Source: an uncultured Marinobacterium sp. (GTDB taxonomy: Bacteria; Pseudomonadota; Gammaproteobacteria; Pseudomonadales; Balneatricaceae). Taken from it: 64,000 bases of DNA. Below, in pieces: positions 36,769-51,243 of the stretch; the first letter of the stretch is position 1; every line of letters begins with the position of its first letter. Location of the stretch: positions 216,512 to 280,511 of the forward strand of contig CANMWJ010000005.1 in assembly GCA_947501565.1 (NCBI GenBank), read 5' to 3'. The notes below the pieces were generated by a model, which saw only the letters and a list, made by a program, of their open reading frames with translations, searched no databases and was not told where the DNA came from. The translations under genes and the position numbers were made by a program.

Positions 36769-37926
36769 ATGGGAACCCATCTTAGAATAGGCATCGTTGC
36801 CGGCGAAGCATCCGGCGATATTCTGGGTGCCGGACTCATTAAAGCACTGAAGAAGCGCTACCCTGATGCTGAATTTGAAGGCATCGGTGGTGAGCTTATG
36901 CTGGCTGCCGGCTGCAAATCACATATTCCCATGGAACGCTTATCCGTCATGGGACTTGTCGAGGTTCTGGGGCGTTTACGTGAGCTGCTGAAGGTGCGTC
37001 GCAGCCTGGCCGATCACTTCATACAGAATCCGCCTGACCTCTTTATCGGTGTTGATGCGCCTGATTTTAATCTGAAGCTGGAAGGCTGGCTTCGAGAGAA
37101 GGGTATACCCACCGTTCACTATGTAAGTCCTTCCGTCTGGGCGTGGAAGCAGAAGCGTATCTACAAGATCAAGCGCACTACTGATCTGGTTTTGAGCCTG
37201 TTCCCGTTCGAGGCGCAGCACTACGCGCCGACCCAGCAAAGCGTCGCTTTTGTGGGACATCCACTGGCCGACATGGTCCCTTCGCGTGTCGACCTCCCAG
37301 CTGCACAACAGCAGTTTGCGGTAGAAGAGGATGAAACCATCATTGCGATTCTGCCGGGCAGCCGTGGCAGTGAAGTAAAATACCTGGCGGAACCTTTCCT
37401 GGATACAGCGCGTTGGTTGTCCGAGCGACTGGACAATGTTCGTTTTGTTATCCCAGCCGCAAATGAGCATCGTCACGACCAATTGCATACGTTGATTACG
37501 GAAAAATATTCCGATCTCAATATTCAATTGGTAATGAAGCACTCGCGTGAGGTGATGGCGAGCTCCGACGCGATTCTTATCGCTTCGGGTACCGCGACTC
37601 TTGAAGCGACACTACTGCAGAAGCCAATGGTTGTGGCCTACAAGATGGCGGGCCTGACGTACTCGATCTATTCGCGGATGATAAAAACCCGTTTTGTTTC
37701 CCTGCCTAATCTGCTGGCGGATGAAGAGCTGGTACCTGAGATACTACAGGACGAGGTGCGCCCTGAAGTACTTGGTGAAGCGGTATTGCGTGCATTGAAC
37801 GATGATGCCTATCGATCCTACCTGGCCGGTCGTTTTTCTGAGATTCATGCCCAGCTGCATCAGAATGCAGATGAGCGTGCTGCTGATGCGGTGGAGCAAC
37901 TGCTGAAATCCCGCGGGCGTCTGTAA
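36769..37926 (+). CDS. lpxB: Lipid A disaccharide synthase LpxB
   Basis: A 385-residue GT19 enzyme (E. coli 382) that joins UDP-2,3-diacylglucosamine to lipid X. Signatures are [16 protein letters not shown] near residue 9, the [14 protein letters not shown] segment, [16 protein letters not shown] and [16 protein letters not shown]. The stop TAA overlaps the ATG of rnhB by one base. It is peripheral on the inner membrane. It completes the lpxD-fabZ-lpxA-lpxB set. Confidence 0.98.
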   Translation: MGTHLRIGIVAGEASGDILGAGLIKALKKRYPDAEFEGIGGELMLAAGCKSHIPMERLSVMGLVEVLGRLRELLKVRRSLADHFIQNPPDLFIGVDAPDFNLKLEGWLREKGIPTVHYVSPSVWAWKQKRIYKIKRTTDLVLSLFPFEAQHYAPTQQSVAFVGHPLADMVPSRVDLPAAQQQFAVEEDETIIAILPGSRGSEVKYLAEPFLDTARWLSERLDNVRFVIPAANEHRHDQLHTLITEKYSDLNIQLVMKHSREVMASSDAILIASGTATLEATLLQKPMVVAYKMAGLTYSIYSRMIKTRFVSLPNLLADEELVPEILQDEVRPEVLGEAVLRALNDDAYRSYLAGRFSEIHAQLHQNADERAADAVEQLLKSRGRL

Positions 37927-38522
37927 TGGAAATCCTGGGTTTTGATTTCTCCGTTCAGCAACGTGTTGCTGGCGTAGACGAGGTTGGTCGTGGTCCCTTG
38001 GTCGGAAATGTGGTCGCAGCCGCGGTGATACTGGATCCCGCGAAACCGATCGCAGGGCTGGCAGATTCAAAAAAACTTTCCGAAAAAAAACGTGACCTGC
38101 TCTACGACGAGATCGTAGAGAAAGCGTTGGCCTGGTGCATCGCATCTGCAAGTCCTGCGGAGATCGATGAACTGAATATCCTGCACGCCAGCATGTTAGC
38201 TATGCGACGGGCGGTCTTGGGCTTATCCATTGAGCCGGAGTTCGTTTACGTGGATGGCAACCGGTGCCCTGAGCTGCCCTATCCCAGTGAGCCTGTGGTG
38301 AAGGGGGATTCCAAGATCAAGGAGATCTCGGCAGCTTCCATCATTGCCAAAGTCGCGCGTGATCGAGAGATGAAAGCGCTGGATGCGCTGTACCCTGATT
38401 ACGGCTTTGCGAAACATAAAGGCTACCCTACCGCTGCGCACTTTGATGCACTGAAAAAGTTTGGTCCGCTAGCTGAACACCGCCGCAGCTTTCGTCCTGT
38501 ACGTGAACTCATTACTGATTAA
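37926..38522 (+). CDS. rnhB: Ribonuclease HII
   Basis: Exactly 198 residues, as in E. coli. Catalytic acidic residues are in [14 protein letters not shown] (Asp and Glu) and YVDGNRCP (Asp), with the fourth in AKVARDREM. It cuts RNA in RNA-DNA hybrids and removes single ribonucleotides from DNA. The ATG overlaps the lpxB stop by one base, and dnaE follows 11 bases on, as in E. coli. Confidence 0.97.
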   Translation: MEILGFDFSVQQRVAGVDEVGRGPLVGNVVAAAVILDPAKPIAGLADSKKLSEKKRDLLYDEIVEKALAWCIASASPAEIDELNILHASMLAMRRAVLGLSIEPEFVYVDGNRCPELPYPSEPVVKGDSKIKEISAASIIAKVARDREMKALDALYPDYGFAKHKGYPTAAHFDALKKFGPLAEHRRSFRPVRELITD

Positions 38523-38533
38523 ACGGCATCCCT

Positions 38534-41500
38534 ATGTCTGATCCAAAATTTGTACATCTGCGCCTGCATACCGAATTCTCTCTGGTTGATGGTCTGGTTC
38601 GCGTCAAAGAGTTGGTGAAAGCTGCTCAGGCGCAAGGCATGCCCGCGGTTGCGGTAACTGACCAGGTTAACCTCTTTGCACTGGTAAAATTCTACAAAGC
38701 CGCGCTTGGGGCCGGTGTTAAGCCGATCTGTGGCAGTGATATGTGGTTGTACGATCCGGATCAGCCCGATCAGGCGCCTAGTCGTCTCACGCTGCTGGTC
38801 AATAGCGGTCAGGGATACCGCAACCTCATGGAGCTGATCTCGCTTGCCTATGAGCAGGGCCAGAATATGGTACTGGACAAGGCAGTCGTTACCCGCGAGT
38901 GGGTTGCGGAAAAGGCGGAAGGCTTGATTGCGCTCTCTGGTGCTAAAGATGGTGAGATTGGCCGTGCCATTCTTGCAGGCAACGATAGAGCCCGCGTGTT
39001 GCTGGATCAGTGGACGGAGATATTTCCGGGGCGTTTCTATCTTGAGTTGCAGCGTACCGGTCGCGCCGGTGAAGAGGAGGTTGTGCACGGTAGCGTCGAT
39101 CTGGCGCATCAGACGGGTTGCCCGCTGGTCGCAACCAATGACGTAATGTTCGTTAAACCTGATGATTTTGAGGCACACGAAGTGCGCGTCTGTATCAACC
39201 AGGGGCGCACGCTGGAAGACCCGACACGACCTAAAGATTACAGCGAACAGCAGTATTTTCGTTCTGCCGAAGAGATGGCAGAGCTGTTCGCAGACATCCC
39301 GTCAGCGCTTGAGAACAGCGTTGAGATCGCCAAACGATGCAATATTGACATCGAGCTGGGCACCTACTACCTGCCGAAGTACCCGATCCCTGAAGGGATG
39401 CTGATGGATGACTACTTCCGTCAGGTCTCTTACGAAGGTTTGGAGGAACGTCTTGAGGTCCTGCTGGATAAGGATGATCCGGATTACGAGGCCAAACGGC
39501 AGCCTTACATTGACCGGCTTGAGTTCGAACTCGATATCATCATCCAGATGGGTTTCCCGGGTTACTTCCTGATCGTAATGGACTTCATCAAGTGGGGTAA
39601 GGAGAACGGTGTGCCGGTTGGGCCGGGACGAGGCTCCGGTGCCGGTTCCCTGGTAGCCTATGCGCAGAAGATCACCGATCTCGATCCGCTGGAGTACGAC
39701 CTGCTGTTTGAGCGATTCCTGAACCCGGAACGTGTCTCCATGCCCGACTTCGATATCGACTTCTGCATGGATAACCGCGATAAGGTAATCGATTACGTGG
39801 CGGGCACCTATGGTCGCGATGCGGTATCCCAGATCGTGACCTTCGGCACTATGGCCGCGAAAGCGGTGGTGCGCGACGTAGCGCGTGTGCAGGGCAAACC
39901 GTTTGGTCTGGCCGATAAACTCTCCAAGCTGATCCCGTTTGAGGTGGGGATTACTCTCCATAAAGCGATGGATCAGGAGCCACTTCTGAGTGACTTCGTT
40001 GCAAGCAGCGAAGAGGCGCAGGAGATCATGGATATGGCCTATAAGCTGGAGGGGGTCACCCGCGGTACCGGTAAGCACGCCGGTGGTGTAGTAATCGCGC
40101 CAACCAAACTCACCGACTTTGCCGCCACCCTCTGTGATGAAGAGGGTAACGGCCTGGTTACCCAGTTCGATAAAAACGACGTGGAGGAAGCCGGGCTCGT
40201 TAAATTCGACTTCCTGGGTCTGAGGACCCTGACCATCATCGACTGGGCACTGCAGACGATCAACGGCAAAAAAGCGAAGCTGGGTGAAGAGCCGCTCGAC
40301 ATTGCGCTGATCGATCTGGAAGACAAGAAAACCTTCGATCTATTGCAGGCGGCGGAGACCACCGCGGTATTCCAGCTGGAATCCAGTGGTATGAAGGACC
40401 TGGTGCGCCGTCTGTTGCCATCCCGTTTTGAAGATATCGTCGCACTGGTGGCGCTGTTCCGGCCGGGGCCGCTGCAATCGGGCATGGTGGATGACTTTAT
40501 CAACCGTAAGCACGGTCGGGCAGAGATGGCGTGGCCGCATCCGGATTACCAGCTCGATAGTCTGCAGCCAGTACTGGAGCCAACCTACGGCATTATCCTG
40601 TATCAGGAGCAGGTAATGCAGATCGCTCAGGTCATGGCCGGTTATACCCTCGGCGGTGCAGATATGCTGCGTCGCGCCATGGGTAAGAAGAAACCGGAGG
40701 AGATGGCCAAGCAGCGGGCATCCTTCCTTGATGGTTCTGTTGAAAACGGCATCGACAAAGACCTGGCCGGGAACATCTTCGACCTGGTAGAGAAATTCGC
40801 AGGTTACGGTTTTAACAAATCCCACTCCGCAGCCTATGCGCTGGTGTCCTATCAGACCGCGTGGCTGAAAGCACATTACCCGGCACCGTTTATGGCGGCG
40901 GTAATGTCCTCCGATATGCAGAACACCGATAAGGTGGTGATCTTCATTGAGGAGTGCCGTCAGATGGGCATTCCGCCCGCATTGCCGGACGTCAACAGCG
41001 GTGAGTACATGTTCACCGTAAACGATGAAGGCGTGATCATCTACGGTCTGGGGGCGATTAAAGGGGTGGGTGAAGGTCCGATTGAAGCGATCGTCACCGC
41101 ACGGGCCGATGGCGGGCCGTTTAAGGATATCTTCGATTTCTGTGAGCGAATCGGTGCGAAAAAACTGAATAAACGCGTTTTGGAAGCCTTGGTGCGTTCC
41201 GGCGCGCTGGATAACCTGGGGGCGCACCGTGCAGTGTTGTGGGAGTCGATTCCAGATGCATTGAAAGCTGCCGACCAGAGTGCACGTAACCAGGATGCGG
41301 GGATGTTCGATCTGTTCGGCGCCGTAGAAGCGGAGGCGCCGGGGGATCCGTACGAGAAGTATCGCAATGTTCGCGCCTGGACCGATAAAGAGCGCCTGCA
41401 GGGTGAGAAAGATACTCTGGGGCTTTACCTGACCGGTCATCCAATCGATGAATACGAAAAAGAGCTGCGTAACTTCATCAGCAAAAAGATTGTTGAGGTA

Positions 41501-42025
41501 CAGCCATCGCGGGGCACCACCCAGAAAATGGCGGGTTTGGTGGTTGATCTGCGCCTGAAGAAAACCAAAAAGGGTGATCCGATCTGTTTTGTTACCCTGG
41601 ATGACCGCAGTGCGCGTATTGACGTTACCCTTTTTGGTGAAGCCTACGAGCAGGCGCGTAATCTCATCCAGAAAGACGCCGTTCTGGTGATGGAGGGTGA
41701 GGTTGCTGAAGACAACTACTCGGGCGGTATCAAGGTGAAAGGCAGTAAGGTGCTGGATATTCCGCAAGCACGTGCGCTGTACGCCAAAAGTGTGGAGATC
41801 GCTTGTGATGCGGCTCAGCTCGCCGGGCGGCGTATGAAGCAGCTGGAGGATACGCTGGCGCAATACCGTGGCGACGGCTCCCTGCCGGTGACGATACGCT
41901 ACCGTCGTGCCGATGCGGTGGGTACCCTGACGTTGGGTGAAAACTGGGCCGTGCAGGCCAATGATGAACTGATCATCAAGCTGATGGACCAGTTCGGTGG
42001 CGGAACCGTCGTGCTGCGTTACTGA
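38534..42025 (+). CDS. dnaE: DNA polymerase III alpha subunit
   Basis: A 1163-residue replicative polymerase (E. coli 1160). The N-terminal PHP domain (HLRLHTEFSLVDGL) is followed by the polymerase core with the aspartate motif MPDFDIDFCMDNRDKVI near residue 400, then GPGRGSGAGSLVAY. The tandem helix-hairpin-helix and OB-fold (about residues 990-1075) and a C-terminal tau-binding part follow. Codon use is that of a core gene. It is the last gene of the lpx-rnhB-dnaE series before a 144-base gap. Confidence 0.98.
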   Translation: MSDPKFVHLRLHTEFSLVDGLVRVKELVKAAQAQGMPAVAVTDQVNLFALVKFYKAALGAGVKPICGSDMWLYDPDQPDQAPSRLTLLVNSGQGYRNLMELISLAYEQGQNMVLDKAVVTREWVAEKAEGLIALSGAKDGEIGRAILAGNDRARVLLDQWTEIFPGRFYLELQRTGRAGEEEVVHGSVDLAHQTGCPLVATNDVMFVKPDDFEAHEVRVCINQGRTLEDPTRPKDYSEQQYFRSAEEMAELFADIPSALENSVEIAKRCNIDIELGTYYLPKYPIPEGMLMDDYFRQVSYEGLEERLEVLLDKDDPDYEAKRQPYIDRLEFELDIIIQMGFPGYFLIVMDFIKWGKENGVPVGPGRGSGAGSLVAYAQKITDLDPLEYDLLFERFLNPERVSMPDFDIDFCMDNRDKVIDYVAGTYGRDAVSQIVTFGTMAAKAVVRDVARVQGKPFGLADKLSKLIPFEVGITLHKAMDQEPLLSDFVASSEEAQEIMDMAYKLEGVTRGTGKHAGGVVIAPTKLTDFAATLCDEEGNGLVTQFDKNDVEEAGLVKFDFLGLRTLTIIDWALQTINGKKAKLGEEPLDIALIDLEDKKTFDLLQAAETTAVFQLESSGMKDLVRRLLPSRFEDIVALVALFRPGPLQSGMVDDFINRKHGRAEMAWPHPDYQLDSLQPVLEPTYGIILYQEQVMQIAQVMAGYTLGGADMLRRAMGKKKPEEMAKQRASFLDGSVENGIDKDLAGNIFDLVEKFAGYGFNKSHSAAYALVSYQTAWLKAHYPAPFMAAVMSSDMQNTDKVVIFIEECRQMGIPPALPDVNSGEYMFTVNDEGVIIYGLGAIKGVGEGPIEAIVTARADGGPFKDIFDFCERIGAKKLNKRVLEALVRSGALDNLGAHRAVLWESIPDALKAADQSARNQDAGMFDLFGAVEAEAPGDPYEKYRNVRAWTDKERLQGEKDTLGLYLTGHPIDEYEKELRNFISKKIVEVQPSRGTTQKMAGLVVDLRLKKTKKGDPICFVTLDDRSARIDVTLFGEAYEQARNLIQKDAVLVMEGEVAEDNYSGGIKVKGSKVLDIPQARALYAKSVEIACDAAQLAGRRMKQLEDTLAQYRGDGSLPVTIRYRRADAVGTLTLGENWAVQANDELIIKLMDQFGGGTVVLRY

Positions 42026-42169
42026 TCTTCAGCCTGATGTAACTCATACCGGGATCACCTTTGCACAAGGCCTGAGTTTCACAGACTGGTTCTGATGGGG
42101 CCAAACGGGTACACTTGGGGCAATTTTTTGATCCGATCAAAGTAACGAATTCAAACAGAACGAGACAGC

Positions 42170-43132
42170 ATGAATCCTAATTACCTGGATTTTGAGCAGC
42201 CGATCGCAGAGCTGCAGGCAAAAATTGATGAACTGCGTCTGGTTGGCGACGACCACGACGGTCTGAACATCTCCGACGAACTGGAAAAGCTGCAAGAGAA
42301 AAGCCGCACCCTGACAGAGTCGATCTTCTCCGACCTGTCCGCATGGCAGATCTCCCAGCTGGCACGTCATCCACAGCGTCCTTACACGCTGGACTACGTC
42401 GAGCATATCTTTGACGACTTCGATGAGCTGCACGGTGATCGCCACTTTGCGGACGATCAGGCGATCGTTGGTGGTATTGCGCGTATCGAGGGCAAACCAG
42501 TGATGGTTATCGGTCATCAGAAAGGCCGCGAAGTGAAGGAAAAGGTTTCCCGTAACTTCGGTATGCCGCGCCCGGAAGGTTACCGTAAGGCGCTACGCCT
42601 GATGGAGATGGCCGAACGTTTCCAGATTCCTGTGATGACCTTTATCGACACGCCGGGAGCTTACCCGGGTATCGACGCTGAAGAGCGCGGTCAGTCTGAA
42701 GCGATTGCATTCAACCTGTTGAAACTGTCCAGCCTGAAAACGCCAATCATCTCTACCGTAATTGGTGAAGGTGGTTCCGGTGGTGCGCTGGCAATCGGCG
42801 TGTGCGACGAGTTGCTGATGCTGCAGTACGGTACATACTCCGTAATTTCCCCGGAAGGTTGTGCATCTATCCTGTGGAAAAGCGCAGAGCGTGCATCCGA
42901 CGCAGCGAAAGCGATGGGTATCACGGCTGATCGTCTGAGCGAGCTGGGTCTGGTGGATCAGGTGGTAAGCGAACCTCTGGGTGGCGCGCATCGTGATCCT
43001 GCGCTGATGGCTGCGAATCTGAAGAAACACTTGCTGGAAACCCTGGAGAAACTGGAAGGCTTTGGTGACGACGAGCTGCTGGAACGTCGCTACGAGCGCC
43101 TGATGTCCTACGGTTTCTCTCCAGAACAGTAA
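42170..43132 (+). CDS. accA: Acetyl-CoA carboxylase carboxyltransferase subunit alpha
   Basis: A 320-residue protein (E. coli 319). It has the crotonase-like carboxyltransferase fold, with GRHFADDQ-like region [37 protein letters not shown] and [20 protein letters not shown]. With AccD it moves CO2 from biotin to acetyl-CoA to form malonyl-CoA. Malonyl-CoA feeds FabY at 15824. The gap before it (42026-42169) probably holds its own promoter; no clear elements stand out. Confidence 0.98.
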   Translation: MNPNYLDFEQPIAELQAKIDELRLVGDDHDGLNISDELEKLQEKSRTLTESIFSDLSAWQISQLARHPQRPYTLDYVEHIFDDFDELHGDRHFADDQAIVGGIARIEGKPVMVIGHQKGREVKEKVSRNFGMPRPEGYRKALRLMEMAERFQIPVMTFIDTPGAYPGIDAEERGQSEAIAFNLLKLSSLKTPIISTVIGEGGSGGALAIGVCDELLMLQYGTYSVISPEGCASILWKSAERASDAAKAMGITADRLSELGLVDQVVSEPLGGAHRDPALMAANLKKHLLETLEKLEGFGDDELLERRYERLMSYGFSPEQ

Positions 43133-43155
43133 GCACGCGCTTACGATCCTCCTTG

Positions 43156-46148
<2,993 letters not shown>

Positions 46149-46156
46149 AAGATTAA

Positions 46157-47473
<1,317 letters not shown>

Positions 47474-47493
47474 TACCTGATACTTTACACAGA

Positions 47494-47516
47494 GGGGGCG
47501 CTTAGCCCCCTTTTTT
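47494..47516 (+). terminator. Rho-independent terminator after eno
   Basis: GGGGGC (47494-47499), 5-nt loop GCTTA, GCCCCC (47505-47510), then six T (47511-47516). It precedes ftsB by 15 bases. Confidence 0.9.
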
Positions 47517-47531
47517 GACTCGGGCTTTCGG

Positions 47532-47828
47532 ATGTTTCGCTGGTTGTTACTTGTTCTTTTCCTCCTGCTGTTAGGTTTGCAGTACCGGCTGTGGTTCGGC
47601 GAAGCTAACCTGCGTGAGGTTTGGGCGCTGGAGCGAGAGATCGAACTGCAGAAGCAGGAGAACGCGAAACTGAGTCAGCGTAACAAGCAGCTTGAGGCTG
47701 AAGTATTGGATCTGAAGTCCGGGCTGTCCGCACTTGAAGAGCGTGCGCGCAGCGAGCTGGGAATGATTAGAGACGGCGAAACCTTCTATCAGTTGGTGGC
47801 GCCCGATAAGAGCAGATCTTCAGAGTGA
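47532..47828 (+). CDS. ftsB: Cell division protein FtsB
   Basis: A 98-residue bitopic membrane protein (E. coli 103). One N-terminal transmembrane helix (FRWLLLVLFLLLLGLQY, residues 2-18) is followed by a leucine-zipper coiled coil (about residues 30-72). It then has the conserved ARSELGMIRDGETFYQ. It forms the FtsQBL divisome complex. Its stop overlaps the truD start by 4 bases. In related genomes ispD and ispF come next; here they are missing. Confidence 0.95.
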   Translation: MFRWLLLVLFLLLLGLQYRLWFGEANLREVWALEREIELQKQENAKLSQRNKQLEAEVLDLKSGLSALEERARSELGMIRDGETFYQLVAPDKSRSSE

Positions 47829-48871
47829 CCAATTTTCCTACCGATTACACCTACCTTTACGGCCGTCCTGAAGGCTCGGCAACCATCCGCACCTGCAATG
47901 AAGACTTTCTGGTGCAAGAGCAGCTGGGTTTTGAGCCGGAAGGCGAAGGCGAGCATCTGTTTCTCTATATCCGTAAGACCGGAGAAAACACCGAGTGGGT
48001 AGCGCGTCGCCTGGCAAGTTTTTGTCAGCTGAATCCGCGTGATGTTGGCTATGCGGGTAAAAAAGATCGCCACGCGGTAACCGAGCAGTGGTTTAGCTTG
48101 CCGTTGCCTGCGATACGCGCATTCAACTGGAATCTGTTTGGTGGCGACACTATTGAGGTGCTGCGGACCGTACGTCACCCGCGTAAATTGCGTTTGGGTA
48201 GTCTCAAGGGTAACCGTTTTGGCTTGCGCCTGCGCGACGTCTCTAACCCGGAAGAGCTACAGCAGCGTATCGAGAAGATTAAGCAAGGCGTACCTAACTA
48301 CTTCGGTGAACAACGCTTTGGACGCGATGGCGGTAACCTGACCAAAGGCGTGGAGTTGTTGCGTGGTGAGCGCACGGAGCGCCAGCGTCATAAGAAAGGC
48401 ATGTATATCTCTGCCGTACGTTCATGGTGCTTCAACCATCTGCTCTCGCAACGTATCGATCAGGGACTGTGGCATCAGCTTATGGTGGGTGATGCGCTGA
48501 TGTTGTCCGGTTCACAAAGCTGCTTCGTAGCAGATACAGCTGACGAAGAGGTACAAAAGCGTTTGTTGGAAGGGGATGTCAACCTAACCGCCGCAATGTG
48601 GGGGCGGGGTGAACCTCTGGCACAGGCAGATGCGCGTGTGTGGGAGCAGAGTCAGTTAGCACCCTGGCAGGAGGTTCTGGAGCGGCTGGAACACCTCGGC
48701 CTGAAGCAGGAGCGTCGCTCCATGCGCCTGCAGCCAATTGGGCTTGAAGCGCGGGCCGAGTCTGAACGACAATGGTGGCTGGAATTTGAACTGCCGTCCG
48801 GCGCATTTGCTACCAGCGTGCTGCGGGAACTGGCCCATGTCTCGACCCCGGAAAGGGGCAAAAGCGAATGA
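47825..48871 (+). CDS. truD: tRNA pseudouridine(13) synthase TruD
   Basis: A 348-residue enzyme (E. coli 349). The catalytic Asp is in GYAGKKDRHAVTEQWFS near residue 80. NYFGEQRFGRDGGNL and SAVRSWCFNHLLSQR are family motifs. It converts U13 of tRNA-Glu to pseudouridine. Start GTG 47825 overlaps the ftsB stop in a GTGA arrangement, which argues for translational coupling. The stop likewise overlaps the surE ATG by 4 bases. Confidence 0.96.
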   Translation: MTNFPTDYTYLYGRPEGSATIRTCNEDFLVQEQLGFEPEGEGEHLFLYIRKTGENTEWVARRLASFCQLNPRDVGYAGKKDRHAVTEQWFSLPLPAIRAFNWNLFGGDTIEVLRTVRHPRKLRLGSLKGNRFGLRLRDVSNPEELQQRIEKIKQGVPNYFGEQRFGRDGGNLTKGVELLRGERTERQRHKKGMYISAVRSWCFNHLLSQRIDQGLWHQLMVGDALMLSGSQSCFVADTADEEVQKRLLEGDVNLTAAMWGRGEPLAQADARVWEQSQLAPWQEVLERLEHLGLKQERRSMRLQPIGLEARAESERQWWLEFELPSGAFATSVLRELAHVSTPERGKSE

Positions 48872-49617
48872 AAGTACTGATCTCAAATGATGACGGCGTC
48901 TTTGCCCCCGGTCTGGCCGCAATTGCCGAAGTGTTGCAGCGTTATCATGAAACGGAAGTGGTCGCACCGGATCGAAACCGCAGTGGTGCCAGTAACTCGC
49001 TGACGTTGGATCGCCCGTTGGAAGCTTTTCGCCACGACAGCGGTTTTATCGGTGTGAACGGCACCCCGACCGATTGTGTGCATCTGGGGACGTCCAGAAT
49101 TTTTGAGATCGAACCTGAGATCGTAGTCTCGGGCATTAACGCGGGCGCCAATATGGGGGACGATGTGTTGTACTCCGGCACCGTTGCGGCAGCAACAGAA
49201 GGACGGCATCTGAAATATCCGCCGATTGCTGTATCCGTTGCCAGTCATCACCCCAAACATTTCGAAACGGCTGCAGAGGTCGTACGTTTATTGCTGCAGG
49301 GGATTCACCGGGTAAATCTTGCGCCGCGTACCGTGTTAAACGTTAATGTACCTGACCTGCCGCTGGATAAACTGCAGGGTATACATGTGACCCGGCTTGG
49401 GCATCGAAGTCTGGCCGACGCACCGGTAAAAGTAACCGATCCACGCGGCATCGAGCGTTACTGGATCGCGGGCGTCGGCGAAGTGCTTGATCGTGAGCCT
49501 GGAACCGACTTTTTTGCCATCGAGCAGGGATGTGTGTCGATCACGCCGCTGCAGATCGATATGACCCAGTACGATGCGATGGACAATCTCGGCACTTGGC
49601 TTGAGGATATATTGTGA
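48868..49617 (+). CDS. surE: 5'/3'-nucleotidase SurE
   Basis: A 249-residue metal-dependent phosphatase (E. coli 253). [16 protein letters not shown] carries the two metal-binding Asp at residues 8-9, and [19 protein letters not shown] carries the other ligands. It removes phosphate from nucleoside 5' and 3' monophosphates and acts on short polyphosphate in E. coli. It overlaps truD and pcm by 4 bases each, an unbroken truD-surE-pcm translational unit. The cluster is linked to stationary-phase survival with rpoS. Confidence 0.97.
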   Translation: MKVLISNDDGVFAPGLAAIAEVLQRYHETEVVAPDRNRSGASNSLTLDRPLEAFRHDSGFIGVNGTPTDCVHLGTSRIFEIEPEIVVSGINAGANMGDDVLYSGTVAAATEGRHLKYPPIAVSVASHHPKHFETAAEVVRLLLQGIHRVNLAPRTVLNVNVPDLPLDKLQGIHVTRLGHRSLADAPVKVTDPRGIERYWIAGVGEVLDREPGTDFFAIEQGCVSITPLQIDMTQYDAMDNLGTWLEDIL

Positions 49618-50279
49618 ACCATACGAGTTTCGAAGGGATCGGCATGACCTCCCGGCGGACACGTGACCGCCTGATCAATCGCCTGCGTGAGCAGGGGATT
49701 GAAAACGAGCTGGTGTTGAATACCGTGCGTGACACGCCTCGCCATATCTTTATTGATGAGGCTCTCGCCCATCGCGCCTACGAAGACACTGCACTGCCTA
49801 TAGGTTACAACCAGACTATTTCCCAGCCTTACAGCGTTGCCAAAATGACGGAGTTGTTGCTCGCGGGTGGTCCTCTGGAGAGGGTGCTTGAAGTTGGCAC
49901 GGGCTCGGGTTATCAAACTGCGGTGCTGGCACAGCTGGTACCTTACGTTTACAGCGTTGAGAGAATCCGGCCGCTACAGGAAAAAGCGCGTAAACGGCTG
50001 AGTCTGCTCAAGCTGCGAAATGCTCAGCTGCGGCATACCGATGGTGGTATGGGCTGGCCAGACAAGGCGCCGTTTGATGGCATCCTTGTGACCGCAGCAC
50101 CGGAAGAGGTGCCGCCTGAGTTTCTGGTGCAGCTGGCAGTGGGTGGGCGTCTGGTGATCCCGGTGGGTGGTCAGAGCCAGCAACTCAAGCTGATTATCAA
50201 AGAATCTGAAGACAGTTTTACCACTGAGATTATCGAGGGCGCGAAGTTTGTGCCCCTGCTAAGTGGGACAATTCGCTAA
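49614..50279 (+). CDS. pcm: Protein-L-isoaspartate O-methyltransferase
   Basis: A 221-residue SAM-dependent methyltransferase (E. coli 208). The SAM site is [19 protein letters not shown], preceded by the family [14 protein letters not shown]. It repairs isoaspartyl residues in aged proteins. GTG 49614 overlaps the surE stop; an internal ATG at 49644 ([14 protein letters not shown]) would give 211 residues, nearer the usual length. The stop touches the ATG of the DUF368 gene. Confidence 0.95.
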   Translation: MNHTSFEGIGMTSRRTRDRLINRLREQGIENELVLNTVRDTPRHIFIDEALAHRAYEDTALPIGYNQTISQPYSVAKMTELLLAGGPLERVLEVGTGSGYQTAVLAQLVPYVYSVERIRPLQEKARKRLSLLKLRNAQLRHTDGGMGWPDKAPFDGILVTAAPEEVPPEFLVQLAVGGRLVIPVGGQSQQLKLIIKESEDSFTTEIIEGAKFVPLLSGTIR

Positions 50280-51232
50280 TGGAGAAGGGAATGCGTGCGA
50301 ACCGCACACTGAGCGATTATCTGTTTTTATCCGGCAAAGGTGCGATGATGGGAGCTGCAGATGCAGTACCTGGCGTATCGGGCGGTACCATCGCCTTTAT
50401 GACCGGTATCTATGAAGAGTTGATTGGCTCTTTGCGACGTTGCGGTCCGGAAGCGCTCGCCGTGCTTTATAAGGAGGGTGTCAAGTCCGCGTGGGGGTAT
50501 ATCAACGGCTCATTCCTGTTGGCTTTGGTGAGCGGGATTCTGTTTAGTATCGCGGTGTTTGCCCAGGGTGTACTCTATCTTCTGGACACCTATCCAGAGT
50601 TGCTTTGGTCGTTTTTCTTTGGCCTTATTCTCGCCTCAGCCTGGCTTGTCGTGCAGCATATTGAGCGATGGCAGGGTAATGCGTTAACGGCTTTTGTGAC
50701 CGGCACTATCCTTGCTTACTTAATCACCTCTGTTTCGCCAGCGGCCATTGAACCTACCCCACTTATAATCTTTCTCTCCGGAATGGTCGCGATCTGCGCA
50801 ATGATCCTGCCGGGCATATCGGGCAGTTTTATTCTGCTGCTCTTGGGTATGTACACACCGATACTGACCGCGGTAAAAGAGGTCGACGTGGGGGTTCTGC
50901 TGATATTTGTAACCGGTTGTGTCATCGGCTTGTTAAGTTTTTCCCGGTTACTGAACTGGATGTTTGCCGAGTTTCGGATCACGACACTCGCGCTGCTCGG
51001 CGGCTTTATGTTGGGATCCCTCAATAAAGTCTGGCCGTGGAAATATACAACCACCTACCGTATCAACAGACACGGTGAGGAAGTACCGCTGGTGCAGGAG
51101 AATATTTTGCCTGGCAGCTATGAGGCCATCACCGGTCAGGATGCTTATCTCACCGGGTCTATACTACTGATGGTTGTTGGTGTGTTGCTGGTTGTTTTGA
51201 TGTCCCGGGTTTCCGGGCCGGGTCGTCGCTAG
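50279..51232 (+). CDS. DUF368 membrane protein, probable undecaprenyl-phosphate translocase
   Basis: A 317-residue protein with about nine membrane helices. The DUF368 signature is near the N-terminus, GAMMGAADAVPGVSGGTIAFMTGIYEE split by the first helix; a second SGG/ISGS repeat is LPGISGSFILLLLGMY. DUF368 (PopT) proteins were shown to return undecaprenyl phosphate to the inner face of the membrane in other bacteria, so that role is likely here. ATG 50279 overlaps the pcm stop; ATG 50291 with GGAG upstream is also possible. nlpD follows 11 bases on. E. coli has no gene here. Confidence 0.85.
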   Translation: MEKGMRANRTLSDYLFLSGKGAMMGAADAVPGVSGGTIAFMTGIYEELIGSLRRCGPEALAVLYKEGVKSAWGYINGSFLLALVSGILFSIAVFAQGVLYLLDTYPELLWSFFFGLILASAWLVVQHIERWQGNALTAFVTGTILAYLITSVSPAAIEPTPLIIFLSGMVAICAMILPGISGSFILLLLGMYTPILTAVKEVDVGVLLIFVTGCVIGLLSFSRLLNWMFAEFRITTLALLGGFMLGSLNKVWPWKYTTTYRINRHGEEVPLVQENILPGSYEAITGQDAYLTGSILLMVVGVLLVVLMSRVSGPGRR

Positions 51233-51243
51233 GGAGGGTATGC

